From assembly GCA_034401795.1 (NCBI GenBank), contig CM067374.1, forward strand, positions 129,710,901 through 129,774,900: DNA of 64,000 bases. The letters are read 5' to 3'. The position numbers were made by a program, and so were the translations under genes. Of this stretch, positions 23,166-35,499 are shown in pieces. Position 1 is the stretch's first letter; each line of letters begins with the position of its first letter. Below the pieces are notes generated by a model. The model was not told the origin of the DNA. It did not search any database and saw nothing but the letters and a program-made list of their open reading frames with translations. The stretch comes from Chaetoderma sp. LZ-2023a. Taxonomy: Eukaryota > Mollusca > Caudofoveata > Chaetodermatida > Chaetodermatidae.

Positions 23166-23673
23166 TATGTTACACATAGCTAAAAACACCCACCCAAGAT
23201 ACAGCTACATCTTTGACCATGAAGGCTAATGAAATTTTATGTCATTCCAGCCAACTTTCAGTCAAATTGGCAACAATAGTTTAAGCGGTTATTTAAGACA
23301 TATGCTTAAAAGCAGATGTTGTCAAATTAGGTGGTGGAAGAACCTAGACTGGTTGGTGGTTAAAGTTCCTATGATTCAATAAATTGTGCTACACAGTGAC
23401 TTTGCTTCGGCACGAGTGCGATGTGCTATTTAAGCATACAGGTATGCTGCCGGAAGACCACCTCACTTCAACCTTTATACAACCTGAAATTCCAGTGTCC
23501 CAATTATAAGCCAAATTATAAAGAGGAAAGATGCTGAAAATTTTGAAACTAGTTGGACTGGATCCTGTTGCAGCCTGTGGCAGCAAAAGCTTCAACAGAA
23601 CATTTTTATCCAGAACAATAATTCGTTCTAGTCAGAGCGGGTCAGTGTCACCGTGCCTGCTTTTCATTGAATT
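23166..23673. other. Intron sequence with family B and C fragments
   Basis: A family B remnant at 23530-23601 (TGAAACTAGTTGGACTGGAT) and a C-like TAGCTAAAAACACCCACCC piece at 23177. No coding signal. Confidence 0.5.
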
Positions 23674-23851
23674 AATCCTTTAATGCCCAAAACCATTCTT
23701 GAAAATTAACCATGGGAATGACTGGCTCCGTAACCGAGCCAGTCAGCCCGGTAGTAAAATTTCAAAAGAGAATCTCTTCGCCTGCAAATTTAGATTGATC
23801 AAGACCAATGCAAAGGCCAGTGTTGGCCCACTTGCCCAATAAAGGCTTAAC
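23674..23851. repeat. Family A MITE, diverged
   Basis: TTAATCCTTTAATGCCC start; centre GACTGGCTCCGTAACCGAGC; degenerate right end. Confidence 0.78.
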
Positions 23852-23891
23852 CCTATCACCGACAAATCCCTGAAAAAGTGAATTTTTTTCC

Positions 23892-23982
23892 TGTTGAATA
23901 TTTTGAAATCAATTTGAATGGAAGTCATTGCTGCCTAAAGCAGCAACGGCCTCGAGCAAAATTAATTTCAAAATATTCAAGT
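23892..23982. repeat. Family B hairpin, diverged
   Basis: GTTGAATATTTTGAAATCAA paired with TTAATTTCAAAATATTCAA. Confidence 0.75.
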
Positions 23983-24037
23983 TTTCCTGTATGGAAAGGC
24001 TTAAGAGAATGCTGTTTGTGCTATACACACTGGCTGG

Positions 24038-24277
24038 TTAATCCTTTAAAAGGCATATCAGCCAAAAATGGCTTCTGCATTGGTCTTGAGAAATGTCCAT
24101 TTGAAGAGCAAGAAAAGACTATTTTCAAAATATTTACCACTGGAATGACTGGCTCGATAACCGAGCCAGTCATTCCAGTGGTAAATTTTCAAAGATAGTA
24201 TTTTCTTAGTCTGCAAAATCGACATTTTCAAAAAAGAAAATTAAAATTTTCTTGAACAATTCGAGAGTTAAAGGGTT
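24038..24277. repeat. Family A MITE
   Basis: TTAATCCTTTAAAAGGCATA start and perfect centre; ends about 40 bp from the exon 4 donor. Confidence 0.88.
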
Positions 24278-24317
24278 CAGACAGTTTCACTGTACATAAA
24301 AACTGCATAAATCTTAC

Positions 24318-24477
24318 TTCATGACTTTAATATAACCCTTAGCTGAGGCGACGTGGAGCGACGTGGCTCCGGTCTGTGAGTGTGGCTTTTCACGCATGTT
24401 GCGGCTGTTCAGCCATTGGTTAGCATCAGTCAGCATCATTTCTTCTTCAGCGCGTCGAGCAGCATCAGCGTCAATGC
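24318..24477 (-). CDS. PPP1R12A: MYPT1-like exon 4: linker between ankyrin blocks and next repeat
   Basis: Residues 171-223 plus two bases of codon 224. It carries GIDADAARRAEEEMML, ANQWLNS and TGATSLHVASAKGYIKVM. In MYPT1 this corresponds to the helical linker (vertebrate GVDIEAARKEEE...QWLNS) and the following ankyrin repeat (TALHVAAAKGY). Acceptor TTGTTCTCCAG; donor AA|GTAAGA at 24317, a strong donor. The following intron holds the 7.6-kb Academ-like transposon. Confidence 0.95.
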
Positions 24478-24734
24478 CTGGAGAACAAAATGCAATAATC
24501 AGGAACGGATAAGATAGTATTACATGCTTATGGATTTAAATTAACTCAGATAAGCCACTATCAAACAGAAGTCATAATCACAAGACTATTAGTCACGGTA
24601 CATCTACTAATTATTTACTAGTCATTAGTATTACTTTTAGACCTTATACTATCAAACGTAGGCTTGCATGATTATGTACATGTACATGTAATCAAATCGA
24701 AAATCATTATTATTTTTTAAATCGTAAATTTATA

Positions 24735-25195
24735 TGATTAACAAGAGCTCAACAAACGGCGCATAATACCCCGCCATGATGACAAACCAATGAGTGAGAG
24801 CTATTAAAAAATATCTATTTCTTCCTCAGCCCCAGAGCAGTCATGCTCTTTAGTGTCAAAGCGATCCGTTAAATGGTCAAGGCGTTATCATCTGGAAACC
24901 AAAAAATGGCCGCCGGTGACTGGCGGCAATATTGGATTTTGGATTATCAGAAATATCATCATGAAACCAATCTTCAAGATGGCCTCCAGTGGCTGGCGGG
25001 CAACTTGGATTTCGGATCATTGTCGATTTCGATAGGTTTCTTCCTCAGACATAGTCCAAACACCTTATGAAGTTTCAAAACGATACGTAAATGGTAACAG
25101 AGTTATCATCCAGAAACCACTGTGCTGCCCACCCACCCGCCCCCTCGCCTGGACCGCGCTATCACATAATACCACGTCAAATTTTTTGCCGGGGT
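24735..25195 (-). repeat. Family D repeat, inverted and truncated
   Basis: Ends in TTTTTTGCCGGGGTATAAAA read rightward, the complement of the family D start at 43468. Internally it has the ATCATCTGGAAACC and CATAGTCCAAACACC phrases of the D unit. Confidence 0.7.
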
Positions 25196-25214
25196 ATAAA
25201 AATTAAACTAGAAA

Positions 25215-27194
25215 GGTGACTGGCTATAAGTAGAGGTTCTGAGTTATTTTTGTGAAAACTAGGTCATCCAAGATGGCTATTAAACAAATTTGGACTTTTG
25301 CCCTAGATGATATTCCACGAGTCTTGAATTGATTCCGCAACCGGTTTCAGAGATTTTTAAAGACGTTTCTAAAAATCGGGCAAAATCCAAGATGGCCGAT
25401 CGGCTTCATTTGAACAAACTTGAATATCTACACCCTAAGGATGCTTCCTGTCAAATACATTTGCATAATTGAAATCGGCCCAGTAGTTCTCGAGAAGACA
25501 TTTTAAATTTCCCATTGCTTTAGTATGGGAGCTTTCGGCGGGAAAATGATCCAAGATGGCTGTCATACCGTTTATCTGACAGTTTCGAAAATTGCAAAAT
25601 ATGAGATCAGAATAACCAAAAACATTTATAAAACCAATTTCAGCCTCAAAATCCGTCAAGTACAAAAATCCGATATGACCGCCAAAGACACCATATTTTG
25701 ATTGGCGGATGGTGGCCATGTTTTTTATGGATCAACTTCCCTTGAACAAACTTTAATGGCCATTGTCCCTAATCATATCTGCCAAATTTCGGCCCGATCC
25801 CTTCAGCGGTTCTGGAAAAGTTGTTTTCGCTAAACCTACATTAACCAAGATGGCCGCGGAACCATGAACTTTTTTTGTTCCTTTGAACAAACTTGGTTCA
25901 ACTCTTGCCCTCTTACTCTTTATCCAACAGTTTCGAAAACTGTAAATTTGAGATCAGACTACTAAAAAAACTGTATAAAACCAATTTCAGCCTCAAAATC
26001 CATCAAATGAAAAAAACCCATATGGCCGCCAAACACGCTATATTTTGATTGGCCGGTTGCAGCCATGTTTTTTGACAGATCAACTTCCTTGAACAAACTT
26101 TAATGGGCCTTAGTCCCTAATCAAATCGACCAAATTTTGGCCCGATCCCTTCAGCGGTTCTGGAGAAGTTGTTTTCACTAATACTAGGTCAACCAAGATG
26201 GCAGCCGAACCATCTGACCAATCAAGTTCCCTTGAACAAACTTGGTTCAGCTCCTGCCCTAGATCATATTTCATGTTTGCATCAATCCCCCAAGCAGTTT
26301 TGGAGAAGATTTTTAAAGACGTTTCCTAAAATTGGCCAAAATCCAAGATGGCCACCGGTCAAATTGGCCGATTGGCTTCCTTTGAACAAACTTGGATCCC
26401 TATGCCATAAGGATGCTTCCTGCCGAATATAATTGAAATCGACCCAGTGGTTCTTGAGAAGATGTTTAAAGGGAAAGTTGATGGACAGACGACGGACGGT
26501 CGCCATGGCATAAGCTCTGTATCACTTATCTGCAATTATTGCTAATGGCACAAATGAAGAAAATGAGAAAAATGTAACAATCAAATTTCTGTGACGAAGG
26601 TTTAGCCAAGTTTGATTAAAATTGGCCCAGTGGTTAATAAGTGGTCAATTTAATATTTTCTCAGAAATTTGCAGAAAATACAAGATGTTACCCAAAAACG
26701 CTAAATGTTGATTGATTCATGGCCGACATGTTTTTTTACTTTCCATGGACAAATTTAATGGTGTTTCGGCCCTAATCATAACTTCCAAATTTCACCCTGT
26801 TCAGCCGTTCTGCGGAAGTTGTTATGGCAAAAACTAGGTCATCCAAGATGGCCACCTAACTATTTGGCCAATCAAGTTCCATTGAACAAACTTGGTTCAG
26901 CTCTTACCTGAGATCATATTTCATAAGTTTTGAATCGATGCCCCAAGGGGCTTCGGAGATTTTTAAACATATTTTTAGTGACCAAAATGCAAGATGACCG
27001 CCGGCCAAATTGGTCGATCGGCTTCATTTGAACAAAGTTATATCCCTATGCGCAAAGGATGCTTCCTGTCAAATATAATTGAAATCTGCCCAGCGGTTCT
27101 TGAGAAGAAGTCGTTTAAAGGCAAAATTGACGGATGACAGACGGACACTGGACCGTCGCCATGGGATAAGCTTACTTCAGGCCAGGTGAGCTAA
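25215..27194 (+). mobile_element. Family H copy, internally repetitive
   Basis: Ends ...GCCAGGTGAGCTAA at 27194. The interior carries at least three rounds of the AAGATGGC/GAACAAACTTGGTTCAGCTC module, suggesting internal duplication. No start hairpin is seen. Confidence 0.7.
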
Positions 27195-27394
27195 TAATTG
27201 TGAATAATTTCTAGGGCGTAAATATTTCAAAATCTACATTGTACCCTTTAATTACTCTTTAATCCAATAGGTCAAGAAAATTCATATTTTGCTCCGCGAA
27301 TGAATAAAATCAATAATCGAATGCTGCTGGTCTTATTATGACTTGTATGTTATTCAATTGTGTTTTGCATGAAAACCGGCACCATTAAACCATT

Positions 27395-27505
27395 TACTGG
27401 TCCGGTGTGGTCAAAAGAAATTTCAGTCTTCTCATAGTAAATGTCTAAAATTTGCAGACCAAGAGAACACTAATTTTTTCATTTACCAGTGGAATTGACT
27501 CAATA
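27395..27505. repeat. Family A MITE, half copy
   Basis: TCTTCTCATAGTAAATGTC...TTTACCAGTGGAATTGACTC only; the second arm is missing. Confidence 0.6.
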
Positions 27506-27639
27506 TTTTACGAGCAAATTAAAAAGAATTGCCATAGCAATTTTCAATGAGGTTATTGACAGACCAATATCATGTATACAGGTTTAGAACCAGTCACTTA
27601 ACACATGTGCTATCATAATGGACCTTTCCAGTTTATCCA

Positions 27640-28010
27640 TCCATCATATGACATCATAATCAACTAGGTGATATGTAGAACGATGTCATAATCAATGATG
27701 TAATCTATAAGCATGTCACAAATGCATAATTCAAGATGGACTATGAGTTGTTGTACAAATTGTATGTCTAGTATTTAATAAATATTCTGTTGAATATTTT
27801 GAAAGTAATTTAACTGGGTGCTGTTGCTGCCATAGGCACTAACAGTGTCCAGTCAAATTAGTTACGAAACATTCAACAGCTTACCTGTATAGTTTTCTGG
27901 CAATTGATAGTCAGGCCATTCAGGGATTGATCGATCCTAACACGAGGTTTGGGTGAAGCTTAGCTATAGGTGGGCGGGGCATAGCTAAAACTGGAAAGGT
28001 CCATTGAGGG
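27640..28010 (+). repeat. Composite family C
   Basis: Same order of parts as at 9795-10185, with a B hairpin at 27789-27880 whose arms have diverged. Confidence 0.82.
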
Positions 28011-28349
28011 ATCCATCTCTAGCTATATCCTGCGCATTCATAGCTAAGCTCCGCCCACATTTTGCACGTGTAGGGATGGATTTATTTACTTTTGAAGTCT
28101 CAGAATCTGAATTTCAAACTAATTATAATCTCAGGTAAGCTGTTAAATATTTTGAAATCTGTTAAATATTTTGAAATTAATTTGATATGGCGCTATTGCT
28201 GCCTATGACACTACACTTTTTTGCACAAAATTTGTACACTTGATGGACTTTTAAATGATCATGACGGAGCCACTGTAGATACATGTACATTAAATTCATT
28301 ATACATTTTGATTGTGACATCAGTCTACATGGCCTACATGTGATGTCAT

Positions 28350-28870
28350 AGAGGAATCCAGTTTTAGCCATGCCCCGCCCATCCCGATTTAAGTGCCACC
28401 CACGCTTCGCCCGTGTTGAGATCGATCAATCTCTGAACTCCCTGACTTTCAATTTCCAGAAAACTATATAGGTAAGCTGTTGAATATTTTGAAACTAATT
28501 TGACAAGGTGCCCAGTCAAATTAGTTTCAAAATATTCAACAGAATGTTTATTAAATAGTAAAGATACACTCTGACAGACTATTAAATGTTTAAGATGGAC
28601 TAAATTGGGTCATTCATGACATAATTGATTATGGTGTCTGCCTATGGCAGCAACAGAGTCCAGTCAAATTAGTTTCAAAATATTCAACAGAATGTTTATT
28701 AAATAGTAAAGACATACAATTCGAACAAGAAGGCTTAGTCTGTCACCAATTATGCTATATTGACGTACTTATCAACGTCATTCATGAAGTAATTGAGTAT
28801 GATGTCATCCTACATGTCACATGGTTGATTATGACATAATGAGTGATGGATAAACTGGAAAGGTCCATTG
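28350..28870 (-). repeat. Composite family C, inverted, partly duplicated
   Basis: Hairpin at 28477-28543, then a second partial hairpin arm at 28640-28690 with a repeated AGAATGTTTATTAAATAGTAAA. It ends about 65 bp from the exon 3 donor (28934). Confidence 0.75.
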
Positions 28871-28933
28871 ATTATGATGTAATAACCAGTTTTTGATTGA
28901 CAGACAGAAGGGATCCCTTTATTGCTTACAAAC

Positions 28934-29052
28934 CTTGCTTATCCATGTACTCCAGCAGTAGCTTCTCCATCTCTTCATCTTCACAGATATCTGTGGGTAA
29001 GTCACCATCATTGTTCACAGAGGCGACATCCGCACCAGACGATATAAGGAAC
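28934..29052 (-). CDS. PPP1R12A: MYPT1-like exon 3: ankyrin domain
   Basis: Residues 131 (last base) to 170, plus one base of codon 171. It encodes FLISSGADVASVNNDGDLPT followed by DICEDEEMEKLLLEYMDKQ. This matches the MYPT1 segment containing a GADV..VN.DGD.P.DI pattern and the acidic EDEEMEKLL helix. Acceptor TTACCAG at 29053; donor GTTTGT at 28933, a slightly weak donor. The length of 119 bases fits phase 2 entry and phase 1 exit, and both neighbours agree. Confidence 0.94.
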
Positions 29053-29084
29053 CTGGTAACAATAACAAGAGTGACAATCAGAAA

Positions 29085-29433
29085 CTGCTGATTACATCGA
29101 AAATCGTGATTATTTTTTAAATCCTGAATTTATATGATTAAAACTTTTAATTACTTTTTAATGCGATCGGTTACACAAATTTCTATTTTGCTTAGTGGAT
29201 GTACATCAATTTGCCGACCAAGAGAAGACTATTTCGAAAATGTATCACTGGAATGACTGGCTCGAGAATCGAGCCAGGCATTTCAGTGATACATTTTCAA
29301 AGACAGTCTTCTCTTGGCCTGCAAACAGACATTTCTAAACACCATTGTAGCTTTCGTCATTGATATGCTTCTGGTGTTATGTTTGGTTAAATTGTACCCA
29401 AGCTGATTAATCAAGTAATCATGTTTACTCTTA
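29085..29433. mobile_element. Family G hAT-like MITE, left part
   Basis: CGAAAATCGTGATTATTTTTTAAATC-like start and ATGCGATCGGTTACACAAAT, a palindromic segment (29200-29335) related to family A with GGCTCGAGAATCGAGCC, then CAAGCTGATTAATCAAGTAATC. It is split by a family H insertion; the right end is at 30696-30735. Confidence 0.65.
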
Positions 29434-30695
29434 AACAAGAGGCTCAAGGGGCCTGTATCGCTCACCTGGACCATAGGCATGTCAACTAGAATGGTCATTA
29501 ACAAAAAGTAGAACTCTAATGAGTTGAACAGACTTGTAATAAGAATACACAGGCCATGTTTACTTATGTATCAACTTCTTTTGAACAAACTTTAATGGCA
29601 CTTAGTCATCAATACCATACATGTATCTCCAAAATTTCAGCCCAATCCGTTCAGTGGCTCTGGAGACGAAGTTGCTTTCATGAAAACCAGGCCATTCAAG
29701 ATGGCCACCCAACCATTTGGCAAATCAAGTTCCCTTGAACAAACTTGGTTCAACTCGTGCCCTAAATGATATTTTATGAGTTTTGAATCAATCGCTCAAA
29801 CAGTTGCGGCGAAGATTTTTAAAGATATTTCTAACATTCGACCAAAATCCAAATTGGCCGATCAGCTTCATTTGAACAAACTTAAATCCCCATGCCCTTA
29901 GGATGTTTCCTGACAAATATAATTGAAATGGGGCCAGTAGTTCTCGAGGACACATTTTAAATTTCCCATTGCTTTAGTATGGGAGCTTTTTGCTGGAAAA
30001 TTATCCAAGATGGCCGGCCGGCAGCCCGTTTATCCGACAGTTTGGAAAATTGCAAATTTGAGATCAGAATACCCAAAAACATATATAAAACCAATTTCGA
30101 CCTCAACATCCATCAAATAAAAAAATCCAATATGGCTGCCAAACAAACACGCTATATTTTGATTGACCCATGGCGGCCATGTTTTTTTCACAGATCAACT
30201 TCCCTTGAACAAACTTTAATGGCCCGTATTCCATAATCATATCTCCCAAACTTTGGCCCAATCCCTTCAGAGGTTCTGGAGTTGTTTTTGGAAAAAAGGT
30301 CATCCAAGATGGGCGCTGAACTGTTTGGTCCATCAGGTTCTCTTGAAAAAATTTGGTTCACCCCTAGCCCTAGATGATATTTCATGAGTTATGAATCGAT
30401 CCCTCAAACGGTTTCGGAGAGGATTTTCAAAGACATTTCTAAAAATCTGCCAAAAATCAAGATGTCCACCAGCCCAATTGGCCGATCGGCTCCATTTGAA
30501 CAAAGTTGGGACCCTATGCCCTAAGGATGCTTCCTGCCAATTATAATCTAAATCGGCCCAGTGGTTCCTGAGAAGTCGTTTAAAGGAAAACTTGACGGAC
30601 GACAGACAACGGACTGATGATGGACGGACTGACGATGGACGGTCGCCACGGCATAAGCTCACTTGGCCTTTCAGGCCAAAGGCCAGGTGAGCTAA
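29434..30695 (+). mobile_element. Family H copy inserted in a family G element
   Basis: Begins AACAAGAGGCTCAAGGGGCC and ends GGCCAGGTGAGCTAA. Both flanks are AATCATG/ATAATC text of a family G element, so the insertion boundaries are well defined and no long TSD is seen. Confidence 0.8.
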
Positions 30696-30735
30696 TAATC
30701 CATCGTGATCAATCATAGCAATAATCGCACAGACC
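30696..30735. mobile_element. Family G right end
   Basis: TAATCCATCGTGATCAATCA then AATAATCGCACAGACCTA, the terminus matching CGCGCAAGACC at 37435. Confidence 0.55.
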
Positions 30736-31024
30736 TAGCTGACATTTATGTCCACGCAAATGGATCAATGTCGCTTGAAGATTGTCTAGCAGTGTAGTGT
30801 CAGAAGAAATTGACACAGCATATTGTGTTCCTGTTTGTTTATGTATCCAAGTATGCACTGCACTGATGGCATTCAGTCAACCATACTGGCATATTATTAG
30901 ATTAATAGTAATCTTAATTAGGTCAATGTGATCTTGACTACTAAATTAATAGGGCTCTTCATAAACCCGATTAAACCCAACAAATCATTAATTTCTAAAA
31001 GCATAATTTCATGACAATCACACA

Positions 31025-31095
31025 TTGATGATATATTTTGAAACTAATTAGACTGAGACAGCAACAGCTATTAGTCAAATTAGTTTCAAAATACA
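31025..31095. repeat. Family B hairpin, short
   Basis: ATATTTTGAAACTAATTAGA paired with CTAATTAGT...; the inner part is shortened. Confidence 0.65.
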
Positions 31096-31257
31096 TTACA
31101 GAATATTTATGAAATCGCAAATGATTATTCATGTAATGAATGTAAATAATGTTACATGTGCAGAGGGTTCAAACAATTTATAAGTTATTCAATAAACTTA
31201 GAGAAACATGTTTCAGTTTATCGAGCTAAATTCCACCTGTGAAACCGTAACCGGGAA

Positions 31258-31440
31258 TTAATCCTTTAACACACAAATCTTTTTTTTAATGATTTTAATT
31301 TTCTCATAGATTATTTGTGAAAATTTATTACTGGAATGACTGGCTCGGTTATTGAGCCCGTCATTCCAGTGATAAATTTCAAAATAGTCTTCTCTTGATC
31401 TGCAAATCATTTTGGGCTGATATGAGTGTTAATGGGTTAA
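31258..31440. repeat. Family A MITE
   Basis: TTAATCCTTTAACACACAAA start, GAGTGTTAATGGGTTAA end, TTAA TSD intact. Confidence 0.86.
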
Positions 31441-31596
31441 CAATCTTATGTTATGCACATGCTGTAGTGTGACAGCTTAATCGTTTCAATGATGAATTCC
31501 CTGTATCTCATTTTTAAGGCAACCACACGGGAAAACTGTCAAATATTTTGCAATTAATTTCACTGGAAGCCATTGCTGCCTTTTTCAGTGAAAGGG

Positions 31597-31848
31597 TTAA
31601 TCCATTAATGGTCAAAATTCTTACAAAAAAAGATTGTGCGTGTAAATGCTTATTTGCAGGATGAAGATAAGACTATTTTTGAAAATTTACAACTGTGATG
31701 AGTGGCTCGATTATCGAGCCAGTCATTCCAGTGCTATATTTAAAAAGATAGTCTTACAAACATGTATCATGTTCTGCAAACGGACATTCCTCAAGATGAA
31801 CACTGCAGAGGTTGTTAGTTTTGGCTGACTTGTCCATTAAAGTGTTAA
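31597..31848. repeat. Family A MITE next to exon 2
   Basis: TTAATCCATTAATGGTC start, CCATTAAAGTGTTAA end. Its right edge is 20 bp from the exon 2 splice junction at 31869. Confidence 0.8.
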
Positions 31849-31868
31849 TATATATATGTGTACCCTAC

Positions 31869-31999
31869 CTGGCGATTTCTGTGAAACCACATGATGCTGT
31901 CGCATGGAGCGGTGTCCAGCCTTCGTTGTCACAGACATTCACATCGGCACACCTCTGCACCAAAAACTCCACCATTGTTATATTTTTATCTATACATGC
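31869..31999 (-). CDS. PPP1R12A: MYPT1-like exon 2: ankyrin repeat
   Basis: Residues 88-130 plus two bases of codon 131. The exon follows a ...TATTCACTCAG acceptor and starts with ACIDKNITMVEFLV, continuing to CDNEGWTPLHATASCG. The TPLHA core is the ankyrin-repeat hallmark, and the order is the same as in MYPT1 after the TALHQ of exon 1. It ends AG|GTAGGG, phase 2. Exon 3 supplies the missing base, making an Arg codon. A family A palindromic MITE ends only about 20 bp into the following intron. Confidence 0.95.
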
Positions 32000-32159
32000 C
32001 TGAGTGAATAAAAAATAAATTTGTATGAAATTAACATCCTTATTTATGACCTCAATCGACATGTGTGACACTTTTTACTCCACAAACAATAAGATTCTAT
32101 TCCAGACCCAAGGGCATCCTCACATGCAAGTTTGTTAAAGAATAATGATCCCTACCCGT

Positions 32160-32275
32160 CTGGTCAACATCTAGACAGACAGACGGATGGATGGACGGAC
32201 AGAGACGGATGGACGAGCGGGCGGGAAGATGGATGGACGGACAGGCAGACAGAGACAGACAGACCAAAGTGTAAT
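32160..32275. repeat. GGAC/ACAG-rich low-complexity tract
   Basis: GACAGACAGACGGATGGATG-type repeats, like the tract before the 3' end of family H elements, so probably a relic of one. Confidence 0.7.
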
Positions 32276-32429
32276 AGACTCTAATAAATGCCACTTTTAA
32301 AACATAGACCTTTCCCACATTAGCATATTTTGGGAAAATACCTTCCCGGAATGCATCGCGCATACCACTTCCGGCTGGTAACCACGATAGACGCCGCGCA
32401 AACAGCATTACTTTACTATAGGAATCAGA

Positions 32430-33959
32430 TAGGGTTGGGCGATATTGCTCAAGGCATGACGATATCGGTTTCTCATTAAAATACCGCGGTATCACGATAT
32501 ATCGTCATTTGGGTGGGGTGTGGAGTTAGGGTGTAAACATAGAATAACATGTATTTCAAATTGGTGGTGTCTGCAAGTTATTTTCATTAAATTTGTTGCA
32601 TTGAAACTGTAAATTGAGATCGCCATGATCGCCATTTCCGCATATTTAATACACGAAATTCCACACTTTGACACCCTTCAATATACAGTTTAAAGCAACG
32701 AATGTAATGCAACTAACCGTTTTCATCACAAATAAGAAAAATAAAGGATTTTCTGTTTTTGTGTTGTATTTTGTGTTATCTTTACCTCACGACAACTGTC
32801 AAAAGATTGAGCAAGGAATACGCATTAACTTCATTACGCAGAAAGGAATTCCGCAGAGCGAAATCTGATTGGCCACCGTATCATACTTGAGCCAATCAGA
32901 ATTCAGACTGCAGAATTCTGACAGCTGTTATCACGCCCGCCGCTAGCATAGACGATGCAAATTAATAACATAACACTGCATGATTTTGAACGAGAACCAG
33001 CGTGAAGACTGGAAACAATTAAATCAGATTTTATTAGGTCTGTAATATTAAATACTAATTTGCCCCATTTTAGACCTATTCAAATTCGCTCACTACTTAG
33101 CGGGTTTATCCATTGATCTCAAGGCGCAGTCGGGATGTGTGAAATTAACCCAGTTAACTCTGCAGCCAAGACTGCCACAACAGATAGAAGACTGGACATA
33201 ATTAGGCATAAATTCTTTATTTTAAGGACGTTTCTCACTTAGAATAAATCCGTAATGTTATATGTGGAATGAATTTGATCTGATTCGTTTAAAAATGCTA
33301 AATATATTGTATAAAGTTACATAAAAACGTATAACGGTAAAGCAAGAGATTAACTTCCCCCTCACACACCGTTCCAAGCTGTGGTATTGATAAGGGATTA
33401 AGTGTGTGTGGTTTCCTATCGACCTAAAAAGTTTTAAAGTCTAAATCTTTCACGGTCAGAAGAATGTTTAACCATGCAGCTCAATGACTAATGGAAAAAT
33501 AGCTTGACCTGTAGTAATGACGTCATCAGAATGGAATGTGGGTAGTGCAAATGGTATTCCCCACTGGCTAATAATCAGAATGAGGCAAGAACAAACATGG
33601 CGTCGTCTATTTATGTAATTATGAAAAGTGAACAACAAAGGATTATTTTGTACTTTAAATCATTTTATTAGCGCAAACAAACCATGAATTAAATGAACAC
33701 AGATTATTTTGGAGTTTATTAAGTTTTTATAACCTTAGACAAAGACTGGGTTATTATTTAAAGACTAATACTGGACCGAATAGAGGTAAGAGTATGACAT
33801 TTCTAACTTAGTTCTTTATATTATGCTCACAGTTAAAAGTGCAATATCGTCCTGTCGGTATTGACGATATTTACGATTTTTCGAAATTATGACGATTTCG
33901 GTATCGGTATTCGGTATATCGCGATATTGACGATAATATCGAAAAATCGCCCAACCCTA
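32430..33959. mobile_element. Nonautonomous hAT element, 1.53 kb, perfect TSD
   Basis: TIR TAGGGTTGGGCGATAT at 32430 and ATCGCCCAACCCTA ending at 33959. The perfect 8-bp TSD GAATCAGA lies at 32422-32429 and 33960-33967. Near both ends are ACGATATCG-rich stretches. No transposase ORF. It lies in intron 1 close to exon 2 of the MYPT1-like gene. Confidence 0.92.
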
Positions 33960-34411
33960 GAATCAGATACAGTGCACTTTAGGCAGTGCATATGAAAAGC
34001 TATGTTCATAATATTATTGAAGTCATACATCATTGGAAAGCTAAGCCGATTTTCTATACATTTCAGTATTAGTTTTTATAGCTTTGGAAAATTCAATACA
34101 GTTGATTGCAATTTTAAAATATCCCCTATTGTCCACTTGATTTAATGAATCTAAGTCGAATGGTGTATTTTATATATACGCAAATAACTCAGTGAAAACG
34201 TTACAAAAACACAAAAAATAAGGCATTAATGTTCCCGCAATCGAATGCGCTTTCTAAATTTTTTTAATTATGATGGCGCATAGCGTCACTTTCAATGGAT
34301 GATTCAAGTTTATCCATCAATCATATGACTTCATAATATACTACGTGATGTGTAGGCCGAGGTCATAAACGATTACATCATGAATGGCGTAGATAAGTTC
34401 GTCACAAACGT

Positions 34412-34640
34412 TTAACCCTTTAACCCTCAAATTTATTCAAGAAAATTTCAATTTTCTCATAGAAAATGTCCATTTGCAGACCGAGACAAGACTATTTTGG
34501 AAAATTTACCACTGGAGTGACTGTCTCGGTACGAACTGTATGGATTTACTATTTTAAAATAAACATTCTGTTGAATAGTTTGAAACTAATTTGACTGGGC
34601 AGCACCAATGCCCAGTCAAATTAGTTTCACAACATAGGCA
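34412..34640. repeat. Truncated family A MITE followed by a family B hairpin
   Basis: Left: TTAACCCTTTAACCCTCAAA to ACTGTCTCGG. Right: B arms at 34566-34635 (GTTGAATAGTTTGAAACTAA, inner GGGCAGC). Confidence 0.75.
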
Positions 34641-34764
34641 GCAACAGCTGACATGCACGGGCAAAGCATGAGTAGATCAACATTAGCTTAGATGCTGCCA
34701 TATAAAATTGACCCTATACATGCTATAATATATGGCATGATGAATATAAAATTATTTCATAAGC

Positions 34765-34895
34765 TGGCATGTTTGCGTGCGTGTGTGGACGTCAATTCTT
34801 ATTGTGGCATCTAGTGTCAATCTAAATTAACTTAGTGTCTCGTGCACGCACACATGCATTGAAGTACGCGCATGTGTGCGTGCACGTGTAAGCTG
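34765..34895. repeat. GTGCGTGTG-rich inverted low-complexity region
   Basis: GTTTGCGTGCGTGTGTGG versus CACGCACACATGC and then CGCGCATGTGTGCGTGCACG. Simple-sequence inverted repeat. Confidence 0.7.
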
Positions 34896-35188
34896 CATCA
34901 CTGACATTTCAATATATCCAGGTCAATGTGTCTTTGTAAATAGATCTATCTGATTATTAAAATCACAATCACGTAATTCTATCAATGCGAAATCTTATGC
35001 AACATCCGATGAAAGAAGCAAACAAGGTCCCGCCTACCCATCCACTCCCAAAGTCATATCTTCACTCTGATGTAAGTAACATTGCTGATTGACTCCACTC
35101 ATAGCACTCTCAGTGTATCAAACACTTCAACCCTACATGGTTACAAACCCAGATATCAGTCTCTTTGCATTATATGTAATATTCTGTG

Positions 35189-35275
35189 GAATATTTTGAA
35201 AATAATTTGACTAGAAGCTGATGTTGTCGGAGGCAGCAGCAGCTTTTAGTCAAATTATTTTTCTTTAAATATTCA
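35189..35275. repeat. Family B hairpin
   Basis: GGAATATTTTGAAAATAATT with inner AGAAGCTGATGTTG / CAGCAGCTTTTAG. Confidence 0.8.
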
Positions 35276-35499
35276 ACAACTTCCCCATACATGTATGTCT
35301 TTCGTTGCAATCATGGTACATAAGTGAAATGTACCAGGATTTTGCTGTGTGCAATATCCCGCTTTTTTGCATGCAACCTTTCAGCTGGAATTATTATCAT
35401 CCTCCCCGTCTGCAACTCCGGAATTCCAAAAATATCACTCATTCGATGATTGCATGAGTATCATAAAATTTATTATGAACAGCCATGCGCAATTGTACT

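Noticed and set aside
30333-30716. 127-codon minus-strand frame
   Set aside because: It lies in the family H 3' region, and its peptide reflects CCAAGATGG/GACGGAC repeat modules.
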